Below the pieces are notes generated by a model. The model made no database searches, was not told the DNA's origin, and was given only the letters and a program-made list of their open reading frames with translations. DNA of 64,000 nucleotides from Cumulibacter soli (GTDB lineage Bacteria; Actinomycetota; Actinomycetes; Mycobacteriales; Antricoccaceae), in assembly GCF_004382795.1 (NCBI RefSeq), contig NZ_SMSG01000002.1, positions 62,001 to 126,000 of the forward strand. The letters run 5' to 3'. Both the position numbers and the translations under genes were made by a program. Below are positions 1 through 8,549 of this stretch, in pieces (within the stretch, counting starts at the first letter, position 1; each line of letters starts with the position of its first letter).

Positions 1-134
1 GCGATAGACACCTTCTCGCCCTTGCCAACGGCTCGGAACACGATGTCGGTGAAGGCATCGATCGTTTCATTAGCGCGCTTTTTGTCACCGTCGAGTCGAG
101 CGGCGAGCGCATCTATGAGCTCGGACTTGTTCAC
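1..134 (-). CDS. hup: HU-family DNA-binding protein, 5' part only
   Basis: The first 44 codons of a histone-like HU protein, cut by the window edge. The GTG start at 134 follows a good GGGAGGAC Shine-Dalgarno sequence. The N-terminus MNKSELIDALAARL followed by a Lys/Arg-rich helix and the start of a GEKVSI strand is typical of HU, a small dimeric protein that bends and compacts DNA. In mycobacteria hupB lies directly downstream of leuCD on the same strand, as here. The lysine-rich C-terminal tail typical of actinobacterial HupB cannot be checked because that part is missing. Confidence 0.9.
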   Translation of the reverse strand, partial: MNKSELIDALAARLDGDKKRANETIDAFTDIVFRAVGKGEKVSI

Positions 135-230
135 TTTGTCCTCCCAAGGACTTACTCGTGCGCTGCTGCCGCCTTGTAGCTGGCGCAAACGCGGCCGCTC
201 TCTTGACCGGCTTATGCAACAACGGTAGGG

Positions 231-268
231 AATTAGGGGCTACGGATCAATAACCGTAGCCCCTAATT
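231..268 (-). terminator. Perfect 15-bp hairpin between leuD and hup
   Basis: Positions 231-245 and 254-268 are perfect reverse complements with an 8-base loop. The hairpin lies 46 bases after leuD and before hup. It probably ends the leuCD transcript, so hup would need its own promoter in 135-230. No T tract follows on the minus strand, so it could also be a processing or stability element. Confidence 0.7.
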
Positions 269-313
269 CGTATGCGTGTCAGCGCGATTCGCTCACAGTT
301 TTCAGTTGCGTTG

Positions 314-937
314 TTACTGGGTGACCGGCTTGAACTGCGGTCGCTTGGCCTCGTACTCGTCGATTTTGTCGGCATTGCGCAGGGTCAGGCCGATGTCATC
401 GAGCCCTTCCATCAGCCGCCACCGGCTGTAGTCATCGATCTCGAAGTCGATCACCTTGGCGACGGAATCGCTTTCATTGCTCGGATCGGAGCCTTCAACG
501 GTGATCGTTCGGGCTTCGAGATTGACGGTCGCCTGGGTCGTCGGATTCTTCTCGGCGACGCTCATCAGCCACTCAACCTCGGCCTCGGGCAACACGATGG
601 TCAGCAGCCCGTCCTTGAGCGAGTTCCCGCGAAAAATGTCAGCGAACCGGGGCGAAATCACAACACGAAATCCGCCATCCCGCAGTGCCCAGACCGCGTG
701 CTCACGCGAAGATCCGGTGCCGAAGTCGGGTCCGGCAACGAGGATCGACGCGCCGGAGTACTCCGCGCGGTTGAGCACGAAGTCCTTTTCGTTCGCTCGC
801 CAGGACGAAAACAGCCCATCCTCGAAGCCCGTTTTAGTCACGCGCTTGAGGTACACGGCGGGGATGATCTGGTCCGTGTCGACGTTGTTGCGCCGCAGCG
901 GAGCCATTGTTCCGGTGTGAGTAGAAAACTTCTGCAT
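314..937 (-). CDS. leuD: 3-isopropylmalate dehydratase small subunit LeuD
   Basis: Small subunit (207 aa) of isopropylmalate isomerase, which with LeuC converts 2-isopropylmalate to 3-isopropylmalate in leucine synthesis in the cytoplasm. The N-terminus [26 protein letters not shown] is the standard LeuD opening (swivel domain), and the [14 protein letters not shown] stretch is the conserved substrate-recognition segment. Length is normal for the family. It lies 9 bases after leuC on the same strand, so the two subunits are almost certainly co-transcribed, ending at the hairpin at 231-268. Confidence 0.97.
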   Translation of the reverse strand: MQKFSTHTGTMAPLRRNNVDTDQIIPAVYLKRVTKTGFEDGLFSSWRANEKDFVLNRAEYSGASILVAGPDFGTGSSREHAVWALRDGGFRVVISPRFADIFRGNSLKDGLLTIVLPEAEVEWLMSVAEKNPTTQATVNLEARTITVEGSDPSNESDSVAKVIDFEIDDYSRWRLMEGLDDIGLTLRNADKIDEYEAKRPQFKPVTQ

Positions 938-946
938 CGTCGATAC

Positions 947-2350
947 CTACTTGTCCAGATCGCTCGGGGAGGAAAGGGTTCCGCGCACGGCGGTCGCCGC
1001 AGCAACGAGGGGCGAGACCAGGTGGGTGCGCCCACCCTTGCCCTGACGACCCTCGAAGTTGCGATTCGAGGTGGATGCCGAACGCTCTCCCGGAGCCAGT
1101 TGGTCAGGGTTCATTCCCAAGCACATTGAGCATCCCGCCGAACGCCATTCGGCACCGGCCGCCGAGAAGACTGCGTCCAATCCTTCAGCTTCAGCCTGCT
1201 GCTTAACTTTCATCGATCCGGGGACGACCAGCATCCGCACGCTATCTGCGACCTTGCGCCCCTTGATGATGTCCGCGGCAGCGCGCAGATCCTCGATGCG
1301 ACCGTTGGTGCACGAACCGACGAAGACGGTATCGACCTTGACCTCGCGCAGCGGAGTGTTCGGCTCAAGGCCCATGTAGGCCAATGCACTTTCGGCCGCG
1401 CCGCGCTGTTCGGCGTCCTCGATCTTCGCCGGATCCGGAACATTGCTGCCCAACGGAAGACCCTGGCCGGGGTTGGTCCCCCAGGTCACGAATGGGGTCA
1501 ACGATGCGGTGTCGAGTACGACCTCGGTGTCGAAGGTAGCGTCGTCATCGGTGCGCAGCGACTTCCAGTATTCGACCGCTGCATCCCAGTCGGCGCCCTG
1601 CGGTGCGCGCTCGCGCCCCTTGAGGAACTCGAACGTGGTCTCGTCCGGCGCGATCATGCCGGCGCGCGCACCGGCTTCAATCGACATATTGCACACGGTC
1701 ATCCGCGCTTCCATGGACAGCGCCTGAATGGCCGATCCGCGGTACTCGATGACATGGCCTTGACCGCCACCGGTGCCGATCTGCGCGATCACGGCCAGGA
1801 TGATGTCCTTCGCCGTGACGTCCGGGCCCAATTCGCCGTCGACCGTGACCGACATCGTCTTGAACGGACGCAACGGCAACGTCTGCGTGGCCATGACCTG
1901 CTCGACCTCGGAGGTTCCGATACCGAACGCGAGCGCCCCGAAGGCGCCGTGCGTCGAGGTGTGGCTATCGCCGCAGACCACGGTCATCCCTGGCTGGGTC
2001 AGGCCCAATTGCGGACCGATCACGTGTACGATGCCCTGGTTTTCATTACCCATGGGAAAGATGGGTACGCCGAACTCGGCGCAATTCTTGCGCAGGGTCT
2101 CCACCTGCAGGCGAGATACCGGGTCGGCGATCGGCTTGTCGACGTCGGTCGTGGGGACGTTATGGTCCTCGGTCGCCAGCGTGAGGTCGGTACGCCGTAC
2201 CGGGCGGCCGGCCGCGCGCAGCCCGTCGAACGCCTGGGGGCTCGTGACCTCGTGCAGCAGGTGCAAATCGATGTACAACAGGTCGGGTTCGCCGTCGGCT
2301 TTGTGCACGACGTGCTGTTCCCAGATCTTTTCGGCGAGTGTCTGGCCCAT
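947..2350 (-). CDS. leuC: 3-isopropylmalate dehydratase large subunit LeuC
   Basis: Large aconitase-type subunit, 467 aa, carrying the 4Fe-4S cluster used to isomerise 2- to 3-isopropylmalate. The three cluster cysteines are visible at C347 (GSCTNGR) and C407/C410 (GCSMCLG). The [10 protein letters not shown] segment near residues 128-136 is also characteristic. The start is ATG 2350; an in-frame TGA lies three codons upstream, and a GAAGGA sequence lies about 14 bases before it. First gene of the leuCD operon, transcribed away from an IclR-type regulator gene that probably controls it. Confidence 0.97.
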   Translation of the reverse strand: MGQTLAEKIWEQHVVHKADGEPDLLYIDLHLLHEVTSPQAFDGLRAAGRPVRRTDLTLATEDHNVPTTDVDKPIADPVSRLQVETLRKNCAEFGVPIFPMGNENQGIVHVIGPQLGLTQPGMTVVCGDSHTSTHGAFGALAFGIGTSEVEQVMATQTLPLRPFKTMSVTVDGELGPDVTAKDIILAVIAQIGTGGGQGHVIEYRGSAIQALSMEARMTVCNMSIEAGARAGMIAPDETTFEFLKGRERAPQGADWDAAVEYWKSLRTDDDATFDTEVVLDTASLTPFVTWGTNPGQGLPLGSNVPDPAKIEDAEQRGAAESALAYMGLEPNTPLREVKVDTVFVGSCTNGRIEDLRAAADIIKGRKVADSVRMLVVPGSMKVKQQAEAEGLDAVFSAAGAEWRSAGCSMCLGMNPDQLAPGERSASTSNRNFEGRQGKGGRTHLVSPLVAAATAVRGTLSSPSDLDK

Positions 2351-2411
2351 CTCGCGTCACCATTCCTTCGGATCTGTTCTCACTATTTGGGAGCATGTCT
2401 CAGTACGTGAA

Positions 2412-2441
2412 ATTGTAATCCCGTATCGACGGGCCCGGTAA
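2412..2441 (-). promoter_or_regulatory. Candidate leuC promoter
   Basis: Reading the minus strand, TTACCG (2441-2436) and TACAAT (2417-2412) are separated by 18 bases, a plausible -35/-10 pair. Transcription would start near 2405 and give a leader of about 55 bases before the leuC ATG. Confidence 0.5.
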
Positions 2442-2446
2442 CGCCA

Positions 2447-2461
2447 TCCCATCAGATGGGA
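2447..2461. promoter_or_regulatory. Palindrome TCCCATC-A-GATGGGA, candidate IclR/NdgR operator
   Basis: A perfect 7+1+7 palindrome. It sits immediately upstream of the proposed leuC -35 box and just upstream of the proposed -10 box of the IclR gene. This suits activation of leuCD and autorepression by one bound dimer, as is usual for IclR regulators beside leuCD. The protein-site assignment is inference from position. Confidence 0.55.
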
Positions 2462-2464
2462 CCG

Positions 2465-2476
2465 TAGTATCGCCCC
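2465..2476 (+). promoter_or_regulatory. -10 box for leaderless IclR transcript
   Basis: TAGTAT at 2465-2470 is followed by six bases and then the ATG at 2477. There is no Shine-Dalgarno sequence. The expected transcription start coincides with the start codon, so the mRNA is probably leaderless. Confidence 0.5.
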
Positions 2477-3181
2477 ATGGAACAAGCTGTGACCGGTATC
2501 GGAGTACTTGACAAGGCAGTGGCAATCATCGATTGCTGCGCCGAATCCCCACGCTCGCTCGCCGAGCTCGTGGAGCAACTAGGGCTCCCCCGAGCGACAG
2601 CACACCGAATCGCCTCCGCCCTAGAGACACACCGCATTTTACGGCGCGACAATCAAAGCCGGTGGGTCGTCGGTCCGGCAGTCCTTGAATTGGCCGCCTT
2701 CGCCCGCGATCCGCTCGTCGATGCCGCATCGGCGGTGCTACGCAAGTTGCGCGACCTCACCGGAGAAAGCGCTCAGCTATTCGTTCGCGAAGATGACGTC
2801 CGGGTCTGCGTCGCGGCGTCCGAAAGATCCAGTGGTCTGCGTGACACCGTCCCGATCGGCGCCCGCCTGTCGATGAAGGCCGGTTCCGCCGCCCATGTCC
2901 TGCTCGCATGGAGCGACGAGAAGGACATCATGCACATCCTCGCCGATTCGGCGTTCACCACGCGCACGGTCGCCGGAGTACGCCGCCGCGGCTGGTCGGC
3001 CAGCATCGCCGAACGCGAACCGGGGGTCGCGTCGATCTCGGCGCCGGTCCGTGATCTGCGCGGTGCCGTGGTAGCCGCAATATCGATATCGGGCCCCGCA
3101 GAACGCATCGGCCGATCCCCCGGCACGCGACTGTCGCGGCCACTACTGAACGCTGCGGCTGAGCTCGAGCGCAAGCTCTAG
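2477..3181 (+). CDS. IclR-family regulator next to leuCD (NdgR/LtbR-like)
   Basis: IclR-type transcription factor of 234 aa: an N-terminal winged helix-turn-helix (about residues 8-65, recognition segment LGLPRATAHRIAS) and a C-terminal effector-binding domain (about 80-230). Divergent from leuCD across 126 bp that hold a perfect palindrome. This position and orientation are conserved in actinobacteria, where the orthologues (NdgR in Streptomyces, LtbR in corynebacteria) control leucine and related pathways. Probably translated from a leaderless mRNA. Which ligand it binds cannot be read from the sequence. Confidence 0.9.
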   Translation: MEQAVTGIGVLDKAVAIIDCCAESPRSLAELVEQLGLPRATAHRIASALETHRILRRDNQSRWVVGPAVLELAAFARDPLVDAASAVLRKLRDLTGESAQLFVREDDVRVCVAASERSSGLRDTVPIGARLSMKAGSAAHVLLAWSDEKDIMHILADSAFTTRTVAGVRRRGWSASIAEREPGVASISAPVRDLRGAVVAAISISGPAERIGRSPGTRLSRPLLNAAAELERKL

Positions 3182-3203
3182 CCACCGCGAGCACCGAAAC
3201 ACA

Positions 3204-3230
3204 AAAGACCCACCTGACGGGTGGGTCTTT
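3204..3230. terminator. Bidirectional terminator between IclR gene and tRNA-Glu
   Basis: An 11-bp perfect stem (3204-3214 with 3220-3230, loop TGACG) flanked by A and T runs on both sides. It can stop the IclR gene from the left and the tRNA-Glu transcript from the right. Confidence 0.85.
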
Positions 3231-3233
3231 GCG

Positions 3234-3309
3234 TGGTACCCCCGACCGGGTTCGAACCGGCGTTACCGCCTTGAGAGGGCGGCGTCCTGGACCACTAGAC
3301 GACGGGGGC
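3234..3309 (-). tRNA. tRNA-Glu (anticodon CTC)
   Basis: Read on the minus strand this folds as a full cloverleaf: 7-bp acceptor stem (with G1-U72), anticodon stem CCGCC with loop CTCTCAA, T-arm GCCGG-TTCGAAC-CCGGT, and an encoded 3' CCA (3236-3234). The CTC anticodon reads GAG. It is immediately followed by the terminator at 3204-3230. Confidence 0.96.
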
Positions 3310-3364
3310 GTGCTGGTGCAGAACTAAATAATTCTGCGGGCTTTGCGTTCTGACGCGAACAGAG

Positions 3365-3395
3365 ACTTTACCAGACTCACACCGGAGCCGATCAA
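3365..3395 (-). promoter_or_regulatory. Possible promoter for tRNA-Glu
   Basis: On the minus strand TTGATC (3395-3390) and TAAAGT (3370-3365) are 19 bases apart, slightly longer than ideal. A small hairpin (GCAGAA...TTCTGC, 3317-3336) follows before the tRNA and could guide processing. Co-transcription from tRNA-Gln is the alternative. Confidence 0.3.
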
Positions 3396-3419
3396 CAGCC
3401 CCGTACTTCGCATCAGGAG

Positions 3420-3491
3420 CTGGGGTACCAGGACTCGAACCTAGACTAACTGAACCAGAATCAGTCGTGCTGCCAATTACACCATACCCCA
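3420..3491 (-). tRNA. tRNA-Gln (anticodon CTG)
   Basis: Minus-strand cloverleaf starting TGGGGTATGGTGTAATTGGC, with anticodon stem ACTGA/TCAGT and loop TTCTGGT (anticodon CTG, reads CAG), and T-arm CTAGG-TTCGAGT-CCTGG. The 3' CCA is not encoded. The weak U1-A72 acceptor pair is normal for tRNA-Gln. With tRNA-Glu it forms the Gln/Glu pair found at this place in mycobacteria. Gln-tRNA is probably made from Glu-tRNA by the GatCAB enzyme encoded further along. Confidence 0.95.
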
Positions 3492-3609
3492 AGAGCACTC
3501 ACCCGCTGCTGGTGTTGCAACCGCTCGAGCGCCAGCGATAAATATTACCGGAGCCCCGTTTGAGATCGCCAGCCGGGTGCCTGTGCTTCGCACTACATCG
3601 AGCGCGCGA

Positions 3610-4392
3610 CTACTCGTCGTCGACCACCGGATTGGTCAGTTCAAGATCGCCAACGGTGACCGTGACCGTATTACCGGCGACGATCGGGCCGACGCCTTCC
3701 GGCGTACCGGTGATGATGACGTCTCCGGGCAGCAACGTCATCACATGCGACACATACGAGATGAGCGTCGGTACGTCGAAGATCATCCGCGCTGTCGTCG
3801 AGTCTTGCCGCACCTGAGAATCCACCGCGCACGCGATGCGCACATCGTCGTACGCCATATCGGTGTCGATCCACGGACCGATCGGGCAGAACGAATCGAA
3901 CCCTTTGGCGCGCCCCCACTGCCCGTCGGACTTCTGTAGATCTCGCGCGGAAATATCGTTGGCTGCGGTTATCCCAAAGATCGCGGCGTCCGCGTTCTCC
4001 CGACTGACCTTCCGCGCGCCGCTGGCGCCGATCACCACGGCCAGCTCTGCCTCGTGCTCAACGTGTTGGCTCGCCGCGGGCAGCCGGATCTGATCGCCTG
4101 GACCGATCACCGATGTCGACGGCTTGAGAAATAGCATCGGCTGCTTCGGCACCTCGTTGCCCATTTCGGCGGCGTGCGCAGCATAGTTACGCCCGACGCA
4201 CACCACCTTGCTCGGCAGGATCGGCGACAACATTCGTACGTCGTCCAACGACCAACGATGTCCGGTGCGCGCCAGTTCGCCGAATGGGTGTCCGTCGATC
4301 GCCTCGATCGTCCACCCGGATTTATCACCGGTTCCATCGATTACCCCGAACGTCATCTGACCCTGTGGGGTTACGAACCGAGCGATACGCAT
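3610..4392 (-). CDS. Fumarylacetoacetate hydrolase-family protein
   Basis: A 260-aa protein of the FAH superfamily, which hydrolyses or decarboxylates 2-oxo/2,4-diketo acids using a divalent metal. The N-terminal small domain is followed by the catalytic fold beginning SKVVCVGRNYAAHAAEMG; metal ligands are visible as E114, E116 (HEAEL) and D146 (ANDISARD). The start ATG 4392 follows a GGAGG sequence. In mycobacteria the equivalent gene is next to gltX, which is missing here. The true substrate is unknown, and FAH-family members have been annotated as many different enzymes. Confidence 0.85.
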   Translation of the reverse strand: MRIARFVTPQGQMTFGVIDGTGDKSGWTIEAIDGHPFGELARTGHRWSLDDVRMLSPILPSKVVCVGRNYAAHAAEMGNEVPKQPMLFLKPSTSVIGPGDQIRLPAASQHVEHEAELAVVIGASGARKVSRENADAAIFGITAANDISARDLQKSDGQWGRAKGFDSFCPIGPWIDTDMAYDDVRIACAVDSQVRQDSTTARMIFDVPTLISYVSHVMTLLPGDVIITGTPEGVGPIVAGNTVTVTVGDLELTNPVVDDE

Positions 4393-4528
4393 GCGTCCTC
4401 CAGTAGATCGAGCTGCTCCCCGAAACGGTACCCGGCCTTATCGGTGAGCGCGCCCGCACTCCGATCATCGACCGACTGCACTCGGCATAGGATTGAGCGA
4501 GACCCTGTGCAGGCGAGGAGTTACGACG

Positions 4529-4996
4529 ATGACTACCACCGATGAGACCGACCCCGTCGGCGGCGTGCTGGTCGGCGACGATGGCTCACCTCGCGCGAGC
4601 GAGGCACTGGACTACGCGGCGGCTGAAGCCGCCCGCCGCGGTTGTGCCCTACATGTGGTGCGCGCGTGGAACGTCAAGAACGCAGTGCGTCCGCACGACA
4701 CCGCGCCCGGGCTCATCCCGTCGACCCAAGAGTTCGGCGAGGCCGTGCGCGCCCATACTCTTCCCCGGGCCGAAGCGGCCGCCGAGCGCCACGGCATTAC
4801 CGATGCCGTACATGTCCATGCGCTACATGGTGCGGCGACCAAGACGCTGCTGGATCTCTCGCATCAGTGCGATGTGCTGGTCGTCGGCTCGCAAGGACTC
4901 AGTGGGATCACCGGGCGATTGCTCGGATCGGTGGCCAATACCGTGGTGCGCGAAGCGGGCTGCCCAGTGATCGTTGTTCGCGGCCGTCGTTCGTGA
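4529..4996 (+). CDS. Universal stress protein (UspA family)
   Basis: A 155-aa cytoplasmic universal stress protein with a single Usp domain. It starts with the GGVLVGDDGSPRASEAL strand-loop and carries the ATP-binding signature near the C-terminus (VVGSQGLSG...RLLGSVANTV, then CPVIVV). I chose ATG 4529 because GAGGAG lies 9 bases upstream and family homology starts just after it. Its stop overlaps the next start (GTGA), so the two genes are translationally coupled. Family members bind ATP and help in dormancy or stress; the specific role is unknown. Confidence 0.88.
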   Translation: MTTTDETDPVGGVLVGDDGSPRASEALDYAAAEAARRGCALHVVRAWNVKNAVRPHDTAPGLIPSTQEFGEAVRAHTLPRAEAAAERHGITDAVHVHALHGAATKTLLDLSHQCDVLVVGSQGLSGITGRLLGSVANTVVREAGCPVIVVRGRRS

Positions 4997-5850
4997 CCGT
5001 CACGCACGACTGGCGCGAATGCGAACGCGAGCACCTAGTTCGCGTTGAACCGCTGCTCGCGGGCCATGAACAGCGGCGATCCGACGGTGCGGCACACCCC
5101 GTCGAGGACTTCCTGTTCACGTATTACACGTACCGCCCTAATCAGTTGCGCCGATGGCATCCTGGGCTCGGCCACACCATCGCTGACCCGGATGCTCCGC
5201 ACGGTGCCTCGCCGTACTACCAGGCGCTGTCCGACGGATCCTTGACGGTCGATACTTCGGCGATGGCGCAACGGCGCGGAACGCTGATCGACGCCGTGAC
5301 ACGGATCCTGCGTGCGACGCTCGAGCGCCCGCCGATGCTCGGCTGCTTCGGGATGCACGAATGGGCGATGGTGTATCGCATCGGCGCCGACGACGTTCGG
5401 CACAACTCGTGGCCGCTTCGGCTGCACCCCACCGACATCGCCAATGTCGTCGAGGAACGTGGGCTGCGCTGCACCCACTTCGATGCCTTCCGGTTCTTTA
5501 CCGAACCCGCCGCACCGCGCAACGAGCACGCGCTTTCTCGTACGACGCAGGCGGAATTCGAGCAGCCCGGTTGTCTGCACGCCGGGATGGATTTGTACAA
5601 GTGGGCCTACAAACTCTCCCCCGCGGTGAGTTCGGACCTCGTGCTCGACGCCTTCGAACTCGCGCGCGACATTCGGTACGTCGACATGCAGGCCAGCCCG
5701 TACGATCTCGCTGATCTGGGCGTACCACCCATCGCTGTCGATACCGCGGCGGGGCGCGCACAGTACGTCTGGATGCAGCGCGAGTTCGCCAATCGCGCGC
5801 AGCCGATCCGCCGGCGGCTACTGGAGGTCTGCCAGCAGCTCGCCGCCTGA
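4993..5850 (+). CDS. Conserved actinobacterial protein annotated as 3-methyladenine DNA glycosylase-like
   Basis: A 285-aa protein starting at GTG 4993 inside the stop of the usp gene (4-base overlap). I recognise the FLFTYYTYRPNQLRRWHPG segment (residues 38-56) from actinobacterial proteins that databases usually label 3-methyladenine DNA glycosylase. I cannot see a helix-hairpin-helix with catalytic Asp, nor an AAG-type fold signature, so the enzymatic label is doubtful. No signal peptide or membrane segment is visible. Rich in His, Trp and acidic residues (for example GCFGMHEWAMVYRIG). Convergent with the next gene across a short terminator. Confidence 0.6.
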   Translation: MTVTHDWRECEREHLVRVEPLLAGHEQRRSDGAAHPVEDFLFTYYTYRPNQLRRWHPGLGHTIADPDAPHGASPYYQALSDGSLTVDTSAMAQRRGTLIDAVTRILRATLERPPMLGCFGMHEWAMVYRIGADDVRHNSWPLRLHPTDIANVVEERGLRCTHFDAFRFFTEPAAPRNEHALSRTTQAEFEQPGCLHAGMDLYKWAYKLSPAVSSDLVLDAFELARDIRYVDMQASPYDLADLGVPPIAVDTAAGRAQYVWMQREFANRAQPIRRRLLEVCQQLAA

Positions 5851-5857
5851 TCCGCTC

Positions 5858-5877
5858 ACCTCCACGTCACTGGAGGT
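5858..5877. terminator. Short convergent terminator
   Basis: A 7-bp perfect stem (ACCTCCA/TGGAGGT, loop CGTCAC) followed by TT on the plus strand. It lies between the stop of the glycosylase-like gene (5850) and the convergent stop at 5881. Confidence 0.6.
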
Positions 5878-5880
5878 TTC

Positions 5881-7431
5881 TTACAGCCGCACCTCGATCA
5901 GCGCGGGGCCTTCAGTGGCCAGACCAGCGCGCATTTGCGCGGCCAACTCGTCCATGGTGCTCGCTGCAGTCGCGGGTACGCCCAAGGACTTCGCCAGGCC
6001 GACGAAGTCGATCGCCGGGTTGTCCAGATCCAGCAAAGCGCGTGCCTTCGCACCGAACTCCGGTACGCCGACGTTGTGCATCTCGTGGTGCAAGATTCCG
6101 TACTTCTGGTTGGCGAAGATCAGCACCAGCATGTTCAGATTCTCGCGCGCCGCCGTCCACAGTGCCTGCGGCTGATACATCGCGCTGCCGTCGCTCTCCA
6201 GCACAATCACCTTGCGGTCGGGACATGCAACGGCCGCGCCCACTCCGCACGGCATCGCGTAGCCGATCGAGCCGCCGGACCCCACTAGCCAATCGTGTGG
6301 ACGTACCGACTCGGTCTCCGGAACGAGCGCGCGGCCGGACGTGATCGACTCGTCGACGACGATAGCGTCCTCCGGTAGCAGGGCACCGATCAGCGCGCCG
6401 AGTTTGTCGATGCTCATCGCGCCGTTCGGCACCTGCGGTAGGACGAGGTCGCTGGTGCGCACCGTCGCGTTCTCCGCCCCCAGTTCGGCGACCAGCGACT
6501 CCAGCGCGAGGGTCAGGTCCTGGTCCTCGCGCGCCAACTCGATGACCCGTGTGTCGCGGTGATACAGCACGCTGGGCTTGCCCGGGTACGCGAAGAAGCT
6601 CACCGGCGCTTTCGCGCCGACCAGAATCAACGTGTCGAACTGCTCGAGGAACTTCGTTGCCGGTTCGGGGCTGTAGGGGATCCGCTCCACGGGTACTCGT
6701 CCGGCGCCGCGGGTGATCCGCGAGGTCATCGTCGGCGCCAGCAACCGAGCGCCGGTCGCGGCCGCGATCCGGCCGGCCGCCTGCAACGGGCCTTCCAGGG
6801 TGGCCCCCGGCCCCAATATCAGCGCCGTCGACTGACCAGCGCTCAACGCCGCGGCGGTTGCGGTGATGGCCTGCTCGTCGGCCGGTGAGGCGTCCGGCGA
6901 GCCCGCTAACTCGCCGGTGGCCTCAGTGGTGACGTCGTTCCACGCGGCGTCCGCCGGAAGGATCAGCGAGGCGATACGACCTGGGCGACGCCAAGACTCG
7001 CGAATCGCTGCGGTGGTGTCCGTGGCGACGCTGTTCGCGTCCGGAGTCGTGCGGACCCAGTGGCTGAAGGGGCGCGCTGCACCCTCGATATCCGAGGTCA
7101 ACGGAGCGTCCAGATGACGGTGATAGGTGGCGTGATCGCCAATTACGTTGACGATCGGCGATTTTGCACGCAAGGCGTTATGCAGATTCGACAGACCGTT
7201 GGCCATTCCCGGGCCGAGGTGCAGCAGAGTGACAGCGGGCTTACCGCTCATCCGCGCGTACCCGTCCGCCGCGCCGGTCACCGTACCCTCGAACTGGCCG
7301 AGCACGCATCGCATCCCGTCGGTGTCGTCGAGCGCGGCCACGAAATGCATCTCGGATGTCCCTGGGTTCGCGAAGCACACATCGACGCCGTTGGCGACGA
7401 GGGTGTTCATCAACGAATGCGCACCGTTCAT
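5881..7431 (-). CDS. Thiamine-diphosphate enzyme, acetolactate synthase large-subunit-like (IlvX-like)
   Basis: A 516-aa ThDP-dependent enzyme with the three-domain layout of acetohydroxyacid synthase and benzoylformate decarboxylase. The catalytic Glu is E48 (QFEGTVTGAADGYARM). The cofactor motif reads ESDGSAMY and ends ANQKYG instead of the usual NN. It closely resembles, from memory, mycobacterial IlvX, which has no known regulatory partner. It is smaller than the true IlvB in this window (602 aa) and lies apart from ilvN, so a decarboxylase or other 2-oxo-acid role is more likely than valine synthesis. A GGAGG sequence supports ATG 7431. Confidence 0.8.
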   Translation of the reverse strand: MNGAHSLMNTLVANGVDVCFANPGTSEMHFVAALDDTDGMRCVLGQFEGTVTGAADGYARMSGKPAVTLLHLGPGMANGLSNLHNALRAKSPIVNVIGDHATYHRHLDAPLTSDIEGAARPFSHWVRTTPDANSVATDTTAAIRESWRRPGRIASLILPADAAWNDVTTEATGELAGSPDASPADEQAITATAAALSAGQSTALILGPGATLEGPLQAAGRIAAATGARLLAPTMTSRITRGAGRVPVERIPYSPEPATKFLEQFDTLILVGAKAPVSFFAYPGKPSVLYHRDTRVIELAREDQDLTLALESLVAELGAENATVRTSDLVLPQVPNGAMSIDKLGALIGALLPEDAIVVDESITSGRALVPETESVRPHDWLVGSGGSIGYAMPCGVGAAVACPDRKVIVLESDGSAMYQPQALWTAARENLNMLVLIFANQKYGILHHEMHNVGVPEFGAKARALLDLDNPAIDFVGLAKSLGVPATAASTMDELAAQMRAGLATEGPALIEVRL

Positions 7432-7514
7432 AACTATGCCTCCGTGTAGGTTTCCACTAACTCATTTGTTCCAACTTAGAACCGCGCACGCTGTCGCGGA
7501 CCACGGAGGTCACC

Positions 7515-8489
7515 ATGTGGGCATATCGGATGATTGCGCCGCGGCGCATGGAGCGCATTGACGTTCCGGACCTGGACGCCGCCTCGCTGGCGCCCGGACA
7601 TCTCTTGCTGCGACCGATGCACGGTGGTCTGTGCGGTAGCGATTACCCCGCGTATCGAGGTCTGAAGTCCCAACTGATCAACGAGGACGGGACACTCGCG
7701 GCGGAGTCCAACGGCTTCCCACTGCACGAGGTCGTCGGCGAGGTCGTCGCCGACCCCACCGGAACCCACCAGCCGGGGACGGTCGTAGTCGGCTGGGCGA
7801 CTGGATTCGATGCCCTCGCTGAACTGGTCGCGACCAAGGCCAGCAGCGTGATGGCAGTGCCGGACGACATTGAGGTCGCCGACGCCATCACCCTGCAGCC
7901 GTTGGCCTGCGTGCTCTACACCCTGGATCGGCTCACCGATTGCCTGCCTGGCGCGAAGGTCGCGGTCATCGGCCTCGGCCCGATCGGTCTGTTGTTTGCG
8001 CATGGCGCGAAGCAACGCGGCGCCGCCAGCGTGACCGGGGTCGACCCGGTCGACCGCAGCGCGATTGCCGCGGACTTCGGAATAGATGACGTCATCACCA
8101 CGACGAGCGATCGCTGGGCGAGCCGGCTCACCACCGACCCGGTGCGATACGACGTCGTCATCGAGGCTGTCGGCCATCAGGTCGGCACACTCACCGACGC
8201 AGTCAACGCCGTGCGGATGGGCGGAACCATCTTCTACTTCGGCATCCCGGACGACAGAATCTACCCCTTCCCGATGGCGGTCTTCCTGCGCCGTAGCGCC
8301 CGCTTGGTCAGCGGCGCCGTCCTCGATCACTCCGCATCGCTGGACGTGGCGATCGAATATGCGCGCTCGCACCCGAAACTACTCGCACAAAACATCTCGC
8401 ATCGCTTCGATATCGCCGATGCGAATGAGGCGTTCGAAGTCGGCATCTCCACGTTCAGTGACCGTCGCAAGGTCGTGCTCGACTACTGA
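7515..8489 (+). CDS. Zinc-dependent alcohol dehydrogenase-like (MDR) oxidoreductase
   Basis: Medium-chain dehydrogenase/reductase, 324 aa. The N-terminal GroES-like domain has catalytic-zinc candidates C40 (GGLCGSD) and H71-E72 (PLHEVVGEV). The Rossmann domain contains GLGPIGLLFAHGAKQRGA followed by an acidic residue (GVDPVD), which suggests NAD(H). The structural-zinc lobe with four cysteines is absent, which explains the short length. GGAGG lies just before the ATG. Divergent from the IlvX-like gene across 83 bp, so the two could act in one small pathway (2-oxo acid to aldehyde to alcohol); that is inference. Confidence 0.8.
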   Translation: MWAYRMIAPRRMERIDVPDLDAASLAPGHLLLRPMHGGLCGSDYPAYRGLKSQLINEDGTLAAESNGFPLHEVVGEVVADPTGTHQPGTVVVGWATGFDALAELVATKASSVMAVPDDIEVADAITLQPLACVLYTLDRLTDCLPGAKVAVIGLGPIGLLFAHGAKQRGAASVTGVDPVDRSAIAADFGIDDVITTTSDRWASRLTTDPVRYDVVIEAVGHQVGTLTDAVNAVRMGGTIFYFGIPDDRIYPFPMAVFLRRSARLVSGAVLDHSASLDVAIEYARSHPKLLAQNISHRFDIADANEAFEVGISTFSDRRKVVLDY

Positions 8490-8549
8490 GCCGAGATACC
8501 GGTTGAATGAAACCGGTCTCGGGCCCCGTTTCGTCTAGGGTGAGTGATC

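Noticed and set aside
2351-2476. Leader peptide or T-box before leuC
   Set aside because: No Leu-rich short ORF, terminator hairpin or T-box consensus found; a regulator palindrome explains the region better.
4642-4992. Upstream extension of the glycosylase-like gene through the usp gene
   Set aside because: The extra 117 codons overlap usp in another frame and are Arg-rich; GTG 4993 with the GTGA overlap fits better.
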